Shown here: positions 8,224-16,382 of the stretch, piece after piece
How the letters are laid out: each line of letters opens with the position of its first letter
Numbering within the stretch: position 1 is the first letter of the stretch
Source: Robiginitomaculum sp.
GTDB lineage: Bacteria; Pseudomonadota; Alphaproteobacteria; Caulobacterales; Maricaulaceae
Direction of reading: 5' to 3'
DNA length: 64,000 nucleotides
Assembly: GCA_002733605.1 (NCBI GenBank)
Contig: NVWK01000007.1
Span: forward strand, 58,927 to 122,926
Notes under the pieces: generated by a model
Told to the model about the DNA's origin: nothing
Database searches by the model: none
Seen by the model: the letters and a program-made list of their open reading frames with translations, nothing else
Translations under genes and position numbers: made by a program

Positions 8224-9431
8224 TTTAAGGCTGCCTCTGCAACCTGCATATAGTCTCTGGTAATGGGCAAATTACCCACCTGTTTAGAGAGCTGTATTTG
8301 AAAATTCATGTTCTTGCTATAGAGAAATGAATAGGCGCTAATAATAAGATAAAACTCCCACATCCGGCAAAACCGCTCATCCATCATCTTTGCAATTTTC
8401 GCTCGATTTTTCTGAAAACGGCGGTCCCATTCAAGACAGGTTTCCCCGTAATGCAGGCGCAAAATCTCTATATCGGTTGTCCACAAACCTGATTTCTCAA
8501 TCTCGGCCAAAGTTTCCGATAGAGCCGGAGAATATCCGCCCGGGAAAATATATTTTCTAACCCAACGTGCCGTCGAACCCGGCCCGCCCCTGCGCCCGAT
8601 AGAATGCAGTAGCATGGTGCCCTCGTCCGTGAGTAAATCCGAGACCTTGGTGAAAAACTCGAGATAATGCGGCACGCCAACATGTTCGAACATGCCCACC
8701 GAGACAATGCGGTCAAATGGCCCCGTCAGTTCGCGGTAATCTTGCAATAAAATATCGACCTTGCCCTGCAAACCACGCTCTATCACCCGTTCAATTGCTA
8801 ATTTATGCTGCTGGACAGACAGGGTCACCCCCGTTACATGCACGTCAAAATTTTCCGCCAGATACATGGCCATTCCGCCCCAACCACAGCCAATATCAAG
8901 CACTTTTTGTCCGGGCTTCAAGTCCAGTTTTGCGGCAATATGACGTTTTTTGGCAAGTTGCGCCTCTTCCAGCGTTGCGTCCGGGTGCTCATAATAGGCA
9001 CAGGAATACTGCATGTCCTCTTCGAGGAATAATTTATAGAAATCGTTCGACAAGTCGTAATGGTGTTGTACGTTCTTGCTGGCCACTGATTTGATATTCC
9101 GCTGATGAAGGCGTTTCATTTTTTTATAAAATGTTCGGATACGTTTTTGGTGGCCCTGGCCGCGTAAATTGGCGGCATTCAGGGCGAATATTTTTAAAAA
9201 ATCGCGGATACTGCCCTCTTCCATGGTCAGTGTGCCGTCCATATAGGCTTCCCCGGCTTTGAGCTCGGGATTGAGAAACAAGGTTCGGTAGAGCTTTTTA
9301 TCGTGCAGTTTTACGGTCGCGCTCGGCTCTGCCCCCTCCTGCCCAAATACATAGGCTTTCCCGTTTACATCAAGAATAGTTAGCTGGCCGATTTTGACAA
9401 AACGGCGCATCAGTGTGCTCAGAAGGCGCAT
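8220..9431 (-). CDS. cfa: Cyclopropane-fatty-acyl-phospholipid synthase family methyltransferase
   Basis: 403-residue SAM-dependent enzyme that adds a methylene bridge (or a methyl group in relatives) to unsaturated acyl chains of membrane lipids. The N-terminal 110 residues are the family's lipid-binding domain; the SAM site is VLDIGCGWGGMAMYLAE near residue 190, preceded by QHHYDLSNDFYKLFL and ACAYYEHPDATLEEAQ-type signatures of CFA synthases, and followed by VGMFEHVG. Length and motifs are standard. Only six bases separate its start from the stop of the HAD phosphatase, so it belongs to the leftward operon with the flippase and ceramide synthase candidate. Whether the substrate is phospholipid or a sphingolipid chain cannot be told from sequence. 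Confidence 0.9.
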   Translation of the reverse strand: MRLLSTLMRRFVKIGQLTILDVNGKAYVFGQEGAEPSATVKLHDKKLYRTLFLNPELKAGEAYMDGTLTMEEGSIRDFLKIFALNAANLRGQGHQKRIRTFYKKMKRLHQRNIKSVASKNVQHHYDLSNDFYKLFLEEDMQYSCAYYEHPDATLEEAQLAKKRHIAAKLDLKPGQKVLDIGCGWGGMAMYLAENFDVHVTGVTLSVQQHKLAIERVIERGLQGKVDILLQDYRELTGPFDRIVSVGMFEHVGVPHYLEFFTKVSDLLTDEGTMLLHSIGRRGGPGSTARWVRKYIFPGGYSPALSETLAEIEKSGLWTTDIEILRLHYGETCLEWDRRFQKNRAKIAKMMDERFCRMWEFYLIISAYSFLYSKNMNFQIQLSKQVGNLPITRDYMQVAEAALK

Positions 9432-9437
9432 ATTATT

Positions 9438-10115
9438 TTAGTCCCACGTTTGTACTTCAAACCCGTGTTCGTCTACGCATTTTGCGAGGCGTGGACTTGG
9501 GTGTACCGCTATACCTACATCAGCCCAGCACAGAATGGCAAGGTCGGAGCGACTATCTGAGTACATTGTGATATGCGTGTGATCACGTTTAAAATCGGCA
9601 TCTTGGGCCAGATAGCTCTTCACCATATCCAGCTTACCTTGTCCGTAGCAATTGGCACTCCCGAGTTTTTTCTCTAGATAGCCGCCTTGGCAATAGGCCA
9701 TTTTGGTACAGACGACCTCGTCAATGCCAAGCCGCTTTGCAATAGGGTCTACGATCAGATCGACCGCGGCACTGGCAATAAGGATGCGGTCCCCTGCGTT
9801 TTTATGCCGTTCAAGCACGTGTAAGGCCTTGGCACGCAATCCTGTGGCAACTTCGTTTTGCGCAAATATCTCGGCCATGGCTTCGACTTCTTGGCGTGAA
9901 TGCCCATGAAGCGTGCAACACATCATCGTCTCTTTCACATATGAACGCGGGACATGCCCCAGCATGTAGCGGATTTGTGCAATGAGGGTTCTGACCACAA
10001 ACGGGGGCCATTTCAGGGGCTTACCCCGTATAGACCCGACGACAAACCGCCCCCATGTTCCCTTTTGGGTCAAGGTTTCATCAAGATCGAAGATTACAAT
10101 ATTCCGGTTGGTCAT
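9438..10115 (-). CDS. HAD-IB family phosphatase (SerB-like)
   Basis: 225-residue haloacid dehalogenase phosphatase of subfamily IB. Motif I is FDLDETLTQKGTW at residue 8; motif II is ILIASAAVDLIV; motif III/IV is MYSDSRSDLAILCWAD with the acidic pair. Such proteins include phosphoserine phosphatases and phosphatases acting on lipid head-group intermediates. I chose the ATG at 10115 (MTNRNIVIFDLD), which overlaps the flippase stop codon as ATGA; longer in-frame starts lie inside the flippase gene. Position between a flippase, a nucleotidyltransferase and cfa suggests a head-group or lipid-phosphate processing step in sphingolipid synthesis. Substrate unknown. Confidence 0.8.
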   Translation of the reverse strand: MTNRNIVIFDLDETLTQKGTWGRFVVGSIRGKPLKWPPFVVRTLIAQIRYMLGHVPRSYVKETMMCCTLHGHSRQEVEAMAEIFAQNEVATGLRAKALHVLERHKNAGDRILIASAAVDLIVDPIAKRLGIDEVVCTKMAYCQGGYLEKKLGSANCYGQGKLDMVKSYLAQDADFKRDHTHITMYSDSRSDLAILCWADVGIAVHPSPRLAKCVDEHGFEVQTWD

Positions 10116-11485
10116 GGTGTAGACATATCGGATTTTGCCTGTGCCTGCAAAGCTCTTTTCGCAAGCCAGACTGCAAAAACAACAGCCAGAAGGTTTCCAA
10201 AAATGGCCGCCCATCCGGGGCCCGTTTTACCCAGATACTGGCTGAGCACGAAGATGAGCCCTATATAAAACACCAGCCCTGTCCCGCGCGCCAATATTGC
10301 CAGCTCGGGACGCCCCACAGCAAAGAACACGGGATAAATTGGCGCCAAAACCCCCATCAGGGACGCCGCCAACACGAGCAAGACAGACAACATCACCGCA
10401 TCTTCATACCCTTCCCCGAAAATATGTATCACTTGCGGGCCAAATACGGCTACGACAGCGGAAAACACCAGCCCTGTAAACAACATGACGACACTCGCCT
10501 TGATGACGATTTTCCAGATATTATCGCCCTGCCCACGCCGCATCATACGGGCATATTCGGGATAGATAACCTGATCCAGCAAGAGGACACCTGTGGAGAG
10601 AAGCTTGGCGATTTCGTCTGCGATTTTATAGGCGCTCACAAATGCCGGGCCAAAGATCGGCATCACCAGTAGAACCGGTAAATGGGTCGTACCTGTCGCT
10701 AATGACGCGTCAATATTGGCCTTCCATACGAATGCCCATACACCTTTGCGCTTGATCTTCAGGGTTGGAAACGCACTGAAGACGACAGATAAAAGGTTCC
10801 GAGATTTAAGTTCGAGAAGGGCCAAGAGCGGCAAGGCAAGATAGCCACATAGTGACCCAAAAAACCAGGCCCCTAAATATCCGTATAAGCCCAAGCCACT
10901 CGTATAGGCGAAAAGCACACCCGCCAAGCGGCACCCCGGCATGACTAAAACTTGCAATGCCAAAGGCTTGAATTTATCGAACAGGCGAAATAATCCAATT
11001 GAAGCGCCGCCTTGATGTACAAGAATGAGCAAGCAATACGGGATGCCTAATTTAACAAAACGGTCAATGCTCTCAAATTCCATCTGGTATTGAAAGGATG
11101 GCAAAAGTGGCAAAATTTTATAAAGCGCTATAAGGCCAGTTGCAGCCAGAATAAAGGCGACGACGGCCCCGACAAAATCGAGCGCAATACAAAACCGGAA
11201 CAACCGCCCAAGCGAGGGAATGTTTTTCGTCTCGACATCATGTGTTCCGAACCGGATGACAGCCTGCCAAGACTGGAACGTTGCCACCTCGGCGAAAAAC
11301 AGCATATAGGCGTGCAAGAACAGGATAATGCCGACATCGGCAATAGGGAGGGTATTGGTGATCATCATCAATGATACCAAGCCAATGATCGCTGAAACCG
11401 CCTTGGCCCCCACCATCAAGCCCGTATTCGCCGCCACCCTGCGTCCGACTGTGCCCTTTTCTTTAATGTCCAGATTCTCATTCAT
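10112..11485 (-). CDS. Polysaccharide/lipid flippase of the MOP superfamily
   Basis: 457-residue integral membrane protein with about 12-14 hydrophobic helices, of the oligosaccharide flippase (Polysacc_synt/MOP) type that flips lipid-linked substrates from the cytoplasmic to the periplasmic leaflet. The start NENLDIKEKGTVGRRVAANTG matches the usual short cytoplasmic lead into helix 1 (GAKAVSAIIGLVSLMMIT). Start and stop are each coupled to neighbours by ATGA overlaps (with the nucleotidyltransferase upstream and the HAD phosphatase downstream), so translation is linked. Because no glycosyltransferase genes are nearby and all neighbours are lipid genes, I infer a lipid or lipid-head-group substrate, possibly a ceramide derivative. 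Confidence 0.8.
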   Translation of the reverse strand: MNENLDIKEKGTVGRRVAANTGLMVGAKAVSAIIGLVSLMMITNTLPIADVGIILFLHAYMLFFAEVATFQSWQAVIRFGTHDVETKNIPSLGRLFRFCIALDFVGAVVAFILAATGLIALYKILPLLPSFQYQMEFESIDRFVKLGIPYCLLILVHQGGASIGLFRLFDKFKPLALQVLVMPGCRLAGVLFAYTSGLGLYGYLGAWFFGSLCGYLALPLLALLELKSRNLLSVVFSAFPTLKIKRKGVWAFVWKANIDASLATGTTHLPVLLVMPIFGPAFVSAYKIADEIAKLLSTGVLLLDQVIYPEYARMMRRGQGDNIWKIVIKASVVMLFTGLVFSAVVAVFGPQVIHIFGEGYEDAVMLSVLLVLAASLMGVLAPIYPVFFAVGRPELAILARGTGLVFYIGLIFVLSQYLGKTGPGWAAIFGNLLAVVFAVWLAKRALQAQAKSDMSTP

Positions 11486-12252
11486 ATGCGTTTGGATAAT
11501 ATCTCTGTCACAAGGGTTAAATCGGAGGGTTTATCGACATCTATGGCCGCCTCGGCAAAGGGAAGTAGGATAGGTTTGGCCTTTATCTGTAAGACATTCG
11601 AGGCATGTTCGAAAGCTTTTCCCATGGTCAATTGGCCGCTTATGTATTTAAACAACATGCCAATACCAAGCCTTCTGGCAAGCTTTACCGGTTTCTTGCG
11701 GTCATGTTGTGCGGCCTGCCAGAAGCGTATAGCCTTAAGGCCTTGTTCGTTGCGAACATAAAACAGATTACACCCCGACACGCTTTCGTCTTTGAATTTT
11801 AAATAGGTGCGTTTTACATGTGGATACGCAGGCTGAATGATTGTTTTGCTGGCGAATGCGAGCGCAAAATCCACGCCGCTTTCCTCTGCCGCTTTGATGA
11901 AATATTCGACCATCTCCGGGGTCAGAAGTGGATGATCGCAAGTGGTGACGAGGAAAGGGTATGGCAAATCCGCTTCAGCGGCCAAAACGACACTGCTGGC
12001 AGGCCCGTCCGCAGACGGGCTTTGATGTGCGCTTTCATCAATAAGGTTTTTGTCTAGGCCACTAATCCAGAACGGGGCCGCAATAGACGGGCTAGCCTTC
12101 AATGCTTCAAGCACATAGTCCGTCATGGGTTTGCCGTGAATGGGCAGAAGGGCTTTCCATTTCACGCCCGCATGCGCACACAGGGCGTCAGGGAGAGGTT
12201 CCCCGTCTTTGCACCTTTGTCCGGCAAGTATCAGCGCGCTTACGGGTTTCAT
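11482..12252 (-). CDS. Nucleotidyltransferase of the MobA/GlmU-like fold (candidate CpgD-type cytidylyltransferase)
   Basis: 256-residue NTP transferase. The nucleotide-binding start is ALILAGQRCKDGEPLP, with KALLPIHGKPMTDYVLEAL following (lysine and substrate loop) and the metal aspartate in TTCDHPLL near residue 95. It is distinct from the true mobA at 30314. In Caulobacter the sphingolipid cluster encodes CpgD, a CTP:3-phosphoglycerate cytidylyltransferase providing the head-group donor for ceramide phosphoglycerates (recalled from the literature, not searched). The position here, coupled by ATGA overlaps between the ceramide synthase candidate and the flippase, makes the same role plausible. 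The C-terminal half (residues 150-220) is less typical and may bind the sugar-acid or lipid substrate. Confidence 0.75.
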   Translation of the reverse strand: MKPVSALILAGQRCKDGEPLPDALCAHAGVKWKALLPIHGKPMTDYVLEALKASPSIAAPFWISGLDKNLIDESAHQSPSADGPASSVVLAAEADLPYPFLVTTCDHPLLTPEMVEYFIKAAEESGVDFALAFASKTIIQPAYPHVKRTYLKFKDESVSGCNLFYVRNEQGLKAIRFWQAAQHDRKKPVKLARRLGIGMLFKYISGQLTMGKAFEHASNVLQIKAKPILLPFAEAAIDVDKPSDLTLVTEILSKRI

Positions 12253-13415
12253 TCCGTGATCGGCTTTTCATACATGCGGTAAGTTTTATACGGCACGCCT
12301 TTGGCTTGCTCGATAATCCGGATCATGCTTTTGTTATCTTCGAGAATCCACGACATTTCTGTGTGAGTGTAGCCACGGTTTCTCGCCATTTCGAATGATT
12401 TTTCGCTCAAAGCTCCGGCCATGGCTGTGCCCGAGCGTTTGCCCTGGAATTCTTTGCGGACGCCCATGAAAAGAATACGTGATGTTTTCATTTGCTTGAA
12501 CTTCAAACGGTTGACAAACTTGGCCCACCCGAACGGAAGAAGTTTACCGTCCAGACCTACCGAAGCCTCATTTACATTCGGCAACATCAAAAGAAAGGCC
12601 GCTGGTTCGCCTTTATATTCAACAAACCAGAAAAAATCCCGGATGAGGACTGGCATCATCTCACCGCTCATATGATCGGCTTGTTCATGGGTAAACGGCA
12701 CAAACCCCCAATTTTCCGACCACGCATCATTAAAGATATCAACCGCCAACCGCATTTCTTGTTTCAGCTTGCCCTTTTTCATCGGACGTAGATTATAATC
12801 AGCTCTGGTATCGACCATTTTGACCAGTAAATCGACGGCGGGTGCGCGTGGATAACCCTCGTGCATATTTGTCCAAAAGGCCAAAATATCCTTAGCTTTG
12901 GTAAAGCCTAACCCTTCAATTGTGGTCTGATAATCGGAGCGGCCATAAGGCATAGCGACAACTGGCGGCGTATCGAACCCATCGACCAATAACCCGAGGT
13001 CTTCGTTGATACCCATATTAAAAGGCCCAAGAATACGGGTTAACCCGCGTTGTTTAAGCCATGTCTCGACTGTTCCAAACAGGGCTTTCATAATTTCAGG
13101 GTCAGGCTGTGTATCCAGATTGCCGAAATGACCGGTATTGTCGTTGTGCTTGGTCAAATAGTGTGGATTTACAATTGCTGAGACCCGCCCAACAATTTCC
13201 GTGCCTTTAAGCGCTAGGAAATGTTGTATTTCCAAGCCTTTCAAGTTCGGGTTTTTTTGGGGATCGATTTGGGTTGCACGGTCAAACCGTAAGGGGGCGC
13301 GCCAATGCGCTTCCCCACGATACAGATCATATGGGAAATCCAGAAACTGCTTGAGCTGTTTTTTGTCGCTGACGGGTACAATGGAGACGGGTACTGTGGA
13401 GTATGTATTTTGCAC
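12249..13415 (-). CDS. GNAT-like N-acyltransferase, candidate bacterial ceramide synthase
   Basis: 388-residue protein of the YghO-like GNAT group (often mis-annotated as dATP pyrophosphohydrolase). Two GNAT-like halves can be discerned: an N-terminal part with ALKGTEIVGRVSAIVNPHY and GPFNMGINEDLGLLVDGF, and a C-terminal part with RILFMGVRKEFQGKRSGTAMAG (acyl-CoA pyrophosphate loop Q/R-x-x-G-x-G/A type) and MSWILEDNKSMIRIIE. In Caulobacter the ceramide synthase bCerS belongs to this kind of protein and lies in the same gene neighbourhood, so I infer acylation of 3-ketosphinganine. The GTG start at 13415 has AGAGG six bases upstream. It overlaps the next gene by ATGA. Confidence 0.75.
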   Translation of the reverse strand: MQNTYSTVPVSIVPVSDKKQLKQFLDFPYDLYRGEAHWRAPLRFDRATQIDPQKNPNLKGLEIQHFLALKGTEIVGRVSAIVNPHYLTKHNDNTGHFGNLDTQPDPEIMKALFGTVETWLKQRGLTRILGPFNMGINEDLGLLVDGFDTPPVVAMPYGRSDYQTTIEGLGFTKAKDILAFWTNMHEGYPRAPAVDLLVKMVDTRADYNLRPMKKGKLKQEMRLAVDIFNDAWSENWGFVPFTHEQADHMSGEMMPVLIRDFFWFVEYKGEPAAFLLMLPNVNEASVGLDGKLLPFGWAKFVNRLKFKQMKTSRILFMGVRKEFQGKRSGTAMAGALSEKSFEMARNRGYTHTEMSWILEDNKSMIRIIEQAKGVPYKTYRMYEKPITE

Positions 13416-13436
13416 GAAGAGCCTCTTGGTATGCGG

Positions 13437-14000
13437 CTATCTTTTTTTGCGGGCCGCTTTGCGTTCTCTCTTTTGCTTTTTTAAGTCAATAAGTTCAATA
13501 GTTATATTTGTCCCGCCGTGAATAAGCTCGAACGCGCTCTCGGAAAATTTGGGGAAATGTAACTCTTTGATATAGGGATTATTGGACAAAGCGAACGGTT
13601 CACGCGGGGCTTTGTTCCATTTTTTCTTCAATTTACGATTACCGTCAATATCGTGATAACCTGCGACAGCGTAGCTCCCAGTGACACTTTCGTTTATGCA
13701 CACGGTTTGCGTGCCTATGACACTCGGCACACGCACCCGACGAATACGGCCCTTCTTGGACAGGAAATGTTTTGGGTCATTATACAGCTCCAAGGTCAGC
13801 ATGCCGCCGCCTAAGCTGCCATTGACCGTGATGCGTACTTGGGTCGTAAGCGGATCACATATATCGGCGGCTTCGCCCTCATAAATCTCCAAAGTCGGGT
13901 GAATACGCCGTAAAACCGGCGCGTCATCGGCACTGGCAACCGATGTTGCGCTTGATAGCAGAATTACTGCAAGGAATATGTTGTGAAGTCTTGTGTTCAT
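13437..14000 (-). CDS. Secreted DUF2141 family protein
   Basis: 187-residue exported protein. From the ATG at 14000 the N-terminus is a clear signal peptide (MNTRLHNIFLAVILLSS) with probable cleavage after SVASA. The mature part matches DUF2141: an immunoglobulin-like beta fold with RITVNGSLGGGMLTLELYNDPKHFLSKKG and the diagnostic YAVAGYHDIDGNRKL and EPFALSNNP segments. Function of the family is unknown. A longer frame exists to 14051 but would bury the signal peptide. It lies 21 bases upstream of the ceramide synthase candidate in the same direction and diverges from lptF, so it probably heads the leftward lipid operon. The C-terminus is very basic (KKQKRERKAARKKR), unusual for the family. 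Confidence 0.8.
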   Translation of the reverse strand: MNTRLHNIFLAVILLSSATSVASADDAPVLRRIHPTLEIYEGEAADICDPLTTQVRITVNGSLGGGMLTLELYNDPKHFLSKKGRIRRVRVPSVIGTQTVCINESVTGSYAVAGYHDIDGNRKLKKKWNKAPREPFALSNNPYIKELHFPKFSESAFELIHGGTNITIELIDLKKQKRERKAARKKR

Positions 14001-14101
14001 AGTATAAATTACGTATCCAATAAGGCTAAATAAACCGTTGCTTTCTCTCACGATTAAATAGTGGAAAAGCTCTGCGTACTTGTAAAGGTATAAACACAGT
14101 T
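14001..14101. promoter_or_regulatory. Shared promoter region of the two divergent lipid operons
   Basis: About 100 bases separate the DUF2141-led leftward operon from the lptF-led rightward operon. Both operons carry sphingolipid-type genes, so divergent co-regulation from this point is likely. I see AT-rich stretches (TATAAATTACGTATCC near 14002) but no convincing operator dyad. Confidence 0.4.
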
Positions 14102-15313
14102 TTGGGACAGCTCAATAGATACCTGTTTAAGCGTGCTTACACCTCCATTGGCGGTTTAATTGTCTTTGCCCTAGCTGTACTTTTGCTTGAACGGCTTTTA
14201 CGCATTTTTGAAATTGTCTCCGCGTCGACCAATCCGGCAAGTGACGCCACCCAGATGGTCGTCAACCTTCTGCCCCATTATCTCGGCATTGCCATACCGA
14301 TGGCCCTGATGTTGGGCACGATTATGACAATCGATAGATTTTCACGCTCTAGCGAGCTTTCCGCCGCCTTCGGGGCGGGTGTATCTTTGTTCCATATGAC
14401 CAAACCGTTTATTCTGGTCTCGTTTGTCATGTTCGGGTTCACCCTGTTTATCGAAGGATATATGCAGCCCATCGGACGGTATGGCTACCGCGAGGTCGTG
14501 CATTCCGTAAAACAACAATCCTTTGCGGCCGTTTTGCGCGAAGGACAGTTCACAACCGTTGGCAATCGTACATTTTTTGCCAGTAGTAAATCCAGCAAAG
14601 CCGGCATTGGCCCTGTTTTCATTTATGAAAAACTCGCAGATGGTGGGCTTAACATCACAACTGCGGCACAAGGGGATTTAATTGTACGCGAAGAAACTGG
14701 TGATCCGGTTTTACAATTATCCGAGGGCAACGGGTTTCGGGTCACGGCTGACAAGCAGGTCAGTGGGCAAATTGAATTTTCATCCAGTTCCGTTACGGGC
14801 ACCATCCATGACACACGGTTTCGGGCGCGCGGGGATGATGAACGGGAACTGACCTCAACCGAATTATTTAAAAACCGCAAAGGCGCCCTGTTTCCCGGCC
14901 TCGCCCCCAGTGTCAATAATTCGGCCCTGCATTTGCGACTGGCGCGCGCCTATTTATTGCTGTTATTGCCATTTATTGCCGTTCCTTTTGGTATTAATTA
15001 TGGGCGCAACCCCTCTTCTGCCGGTATTTTTGTCGGGGTTGTTGCTTTGTTGACCCTGCAAAAATCACTTGAATTTGGCCAAAGCCTTGGCGCAAAAGGG
15101 TCCATTCCGCCGTGGGCAGGGATATGGCCACTTATGGCTGTCGTAACTCTGGGTATTTTTCTCATCTATCGTAACAGCGCCTTGAAAATGGGGCAACCGC
15201 CACTTGCGACCCTCTCCATATTCATGGCCGATATCCTCAAAGACATCCGCAAAGGGGCGCGTGCTCTTCTGCCTTTTGCAGGACCTCCGGCCCCGAGTGG
15301 GTCCAATTCATGA
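14102..15313 (+). CDS. lptF: LptF/LptG-family permease (LptF-like)
   Basis: 403-residue inner-membrane subunit of the LptF/LptG (YjgP/YjgQ) family; with LptB2 it normally extracts lipopolysaccharide from the inner membrane. Three helices precede and three follow a periplasmic beta-jellyroll region (about residues 120-290), as in LptF. The start is a TTG (LGQLNRYLFKRAYTSIGG), matching the usual N..D/NRYL beginning; stop codons lie just upstream and the first ATG is far inside. It is followed by lptG with an ATGA overlap. In most Proteobacteria lptFG neighbour pepA or lptD; here the neighbours are a lipid kinase and sphingolipid genes, so this may be a paralogue dedicated to another lipid. Confidence 0.88.
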   Translation: MGQLNRYLFKRAYTSIGGLIVFALAVLLLERLLRIFEIVSASTNPASDATQMVVNLLPHYLGIAIPMALMLGTIMTIDRFSRSSELSAAFGAGVSLFHMTKPFILVSFVMFGFTLFIEGYMQPIGRYGYREVVHSVKQQSFAAVLREGQFTTVGNRTFFASSKSSKAGIGPVFIYEKLADGGLNITTAAQGDLIVREETGDPVLQLSEGNGFRVTADKQVSGQIEFSSSSVTGTIHDTRFRARGDDERELTSTELFKNRKGALFPGLAPSVNNSALHLRLARAYLLLLLPFIAVPFGINYGRNPSSAGIFVGVVALLTLQKSLEFGQSLGAKGSIPPWAGIWPLMAVVTLGIFLIYRNSALKMGQPPLATLSIFMADILKDIRKGARALLPFAGPPAPSGSNS

Positions 15314-16374
15314 TCCGGTTGTCCATATATCTTTCAAAAACCTTTATCTTTAGCTGGCTGATGGTCACGTTCGGGTTTCTCATCCTTATTGGCCTTCTGG
15401 ACTCTCTCGCTAACGGGGGTGAAATCCTCTCTGACGGGCGCGGTTTTGCGGCGACATTCGAATATATGGCCTATCGGGCCCCAGTGATTTTTGACAGGGT
15501 GTTGTTGTTTACAATTATGGTGGCGATGTTGCTGACCTATGTGAAGCTTATCCGCCAACACGAATTGGTGGCCCTGCTCGGGTTCGGGCTGTCTGTACCC
15601 ACTCAAATTGCTATGCTGACCCCGGCTGTTGTCGGGGTTACGACCTTGGCCGTGATTTTCATTAACACAGCCATGCCGCCGTCCGTGCGGGCTTTGCAGG
15701 CGTGGGGCATAGGCGAATATAAACGCACTTCGATTAGCGAGGCCAAACCCCTGTGGCTACAAGACGGAGACCGGATTATACGCGCGGCCGGTCGCCCTGA
15801 CATGGAAACACTCACCGATTTACAATTTTACGATCAGGTTGAAAATGGTGAAATTTCGATTGTCAGTTGGGCAAAACGGGCACGATATAATGGTACGAGT
15901 TGGGAACTTACGGACGTGGAGCGCCTATCAACCCAAGAGCGGTTTACCCCTGCCCCTTTAAGAATATGGGTCAGCGAGCAAACACCCACCAGTATTGCCA
16001 AGCTTGCCGCCGATCCACGTGATCTGGCCTTGCGTGATATGCGCCAGTTCCGCCAAGACGGCAATTCCGGGTCCAAGCCCGCCTTTGCCTACGGGTTTTG
16101 GCATTTGCACCGCATAACCCGGCCATTAGCGGCCTTTGTACTCTTGATCTGTGCCGTGCCAATTATGCAGCAAACGGGGCGCGAATCGACGGGCGACAAA
16201 TCCCTGGTCGTTGGAATCGCGGCAGGATTTGTCTTTCTGATTATCGATGGTGCCCTTTCAACATTTGCCGTTTCAGGTGGGCTGGCCATTGGATGGGCGG
16301 TTGCGTTCCCGCTGGCGCTTTTCTCCATCATTGGCGGATTGTTAAGCTTGCGATCTGAATCTCTTGGCTCTTAG
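15310..16374 (+). CDS. lptG: LptF/LptG-family permease (LptG-like)
   Basis: 354-residue partner of the preceding protein. N-terminal amphipathic start IRLSIYLSKTFIFSWLMVTFG, three helices, a periplasmic beta-jellyroll region (about residues 110-240), and three C-terminal helices ending GGLLSLRSESLGS. The ATG overlaps the lptF stop as ATGA, typical of translational coupling of the pair. The segment joining helices 2 and 3 (LIRQHELVALLGFGLS) is the expected cytoplasmic coupling helix for the LptB ATPase. No lptB gene is in the window. The lipid kinase gene begins nine bases after the stop, consistent with one operon. Confidence 0.88.
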   Translation: MIRLSIYLSKTFIFSWLMVTFGFLILIGLLDSLANGGEILSDGRGFAATFEYMAYRAPVIFDRVLLFTIMVAMLLTYVKLIRQHELVALLGFGLSVPTQIAMLTPAVVGVTTLAVIFINTAMPPSVRALQAWGIGEYKRTSISEAKPLWLQDGDRIIRAAGRPDMETLTDLQFYDQVENGEISIVSWAKRARYNGTSWELTDVERLSTQERFTPAPLRIWVSEQTPTSIAKLAADPRDLALRDMRQFRQDGNSGSKPAFAYGFWHLHRITRPLAAFVLLICAVPIMQQTGRESTGDKSLVVGIAAGFVFLIIDGALSTFAVSGGLAIGWAVAFPLALFSIIGGLLSLRSESLGS

Positions 16375-16382
16375 CATATATT

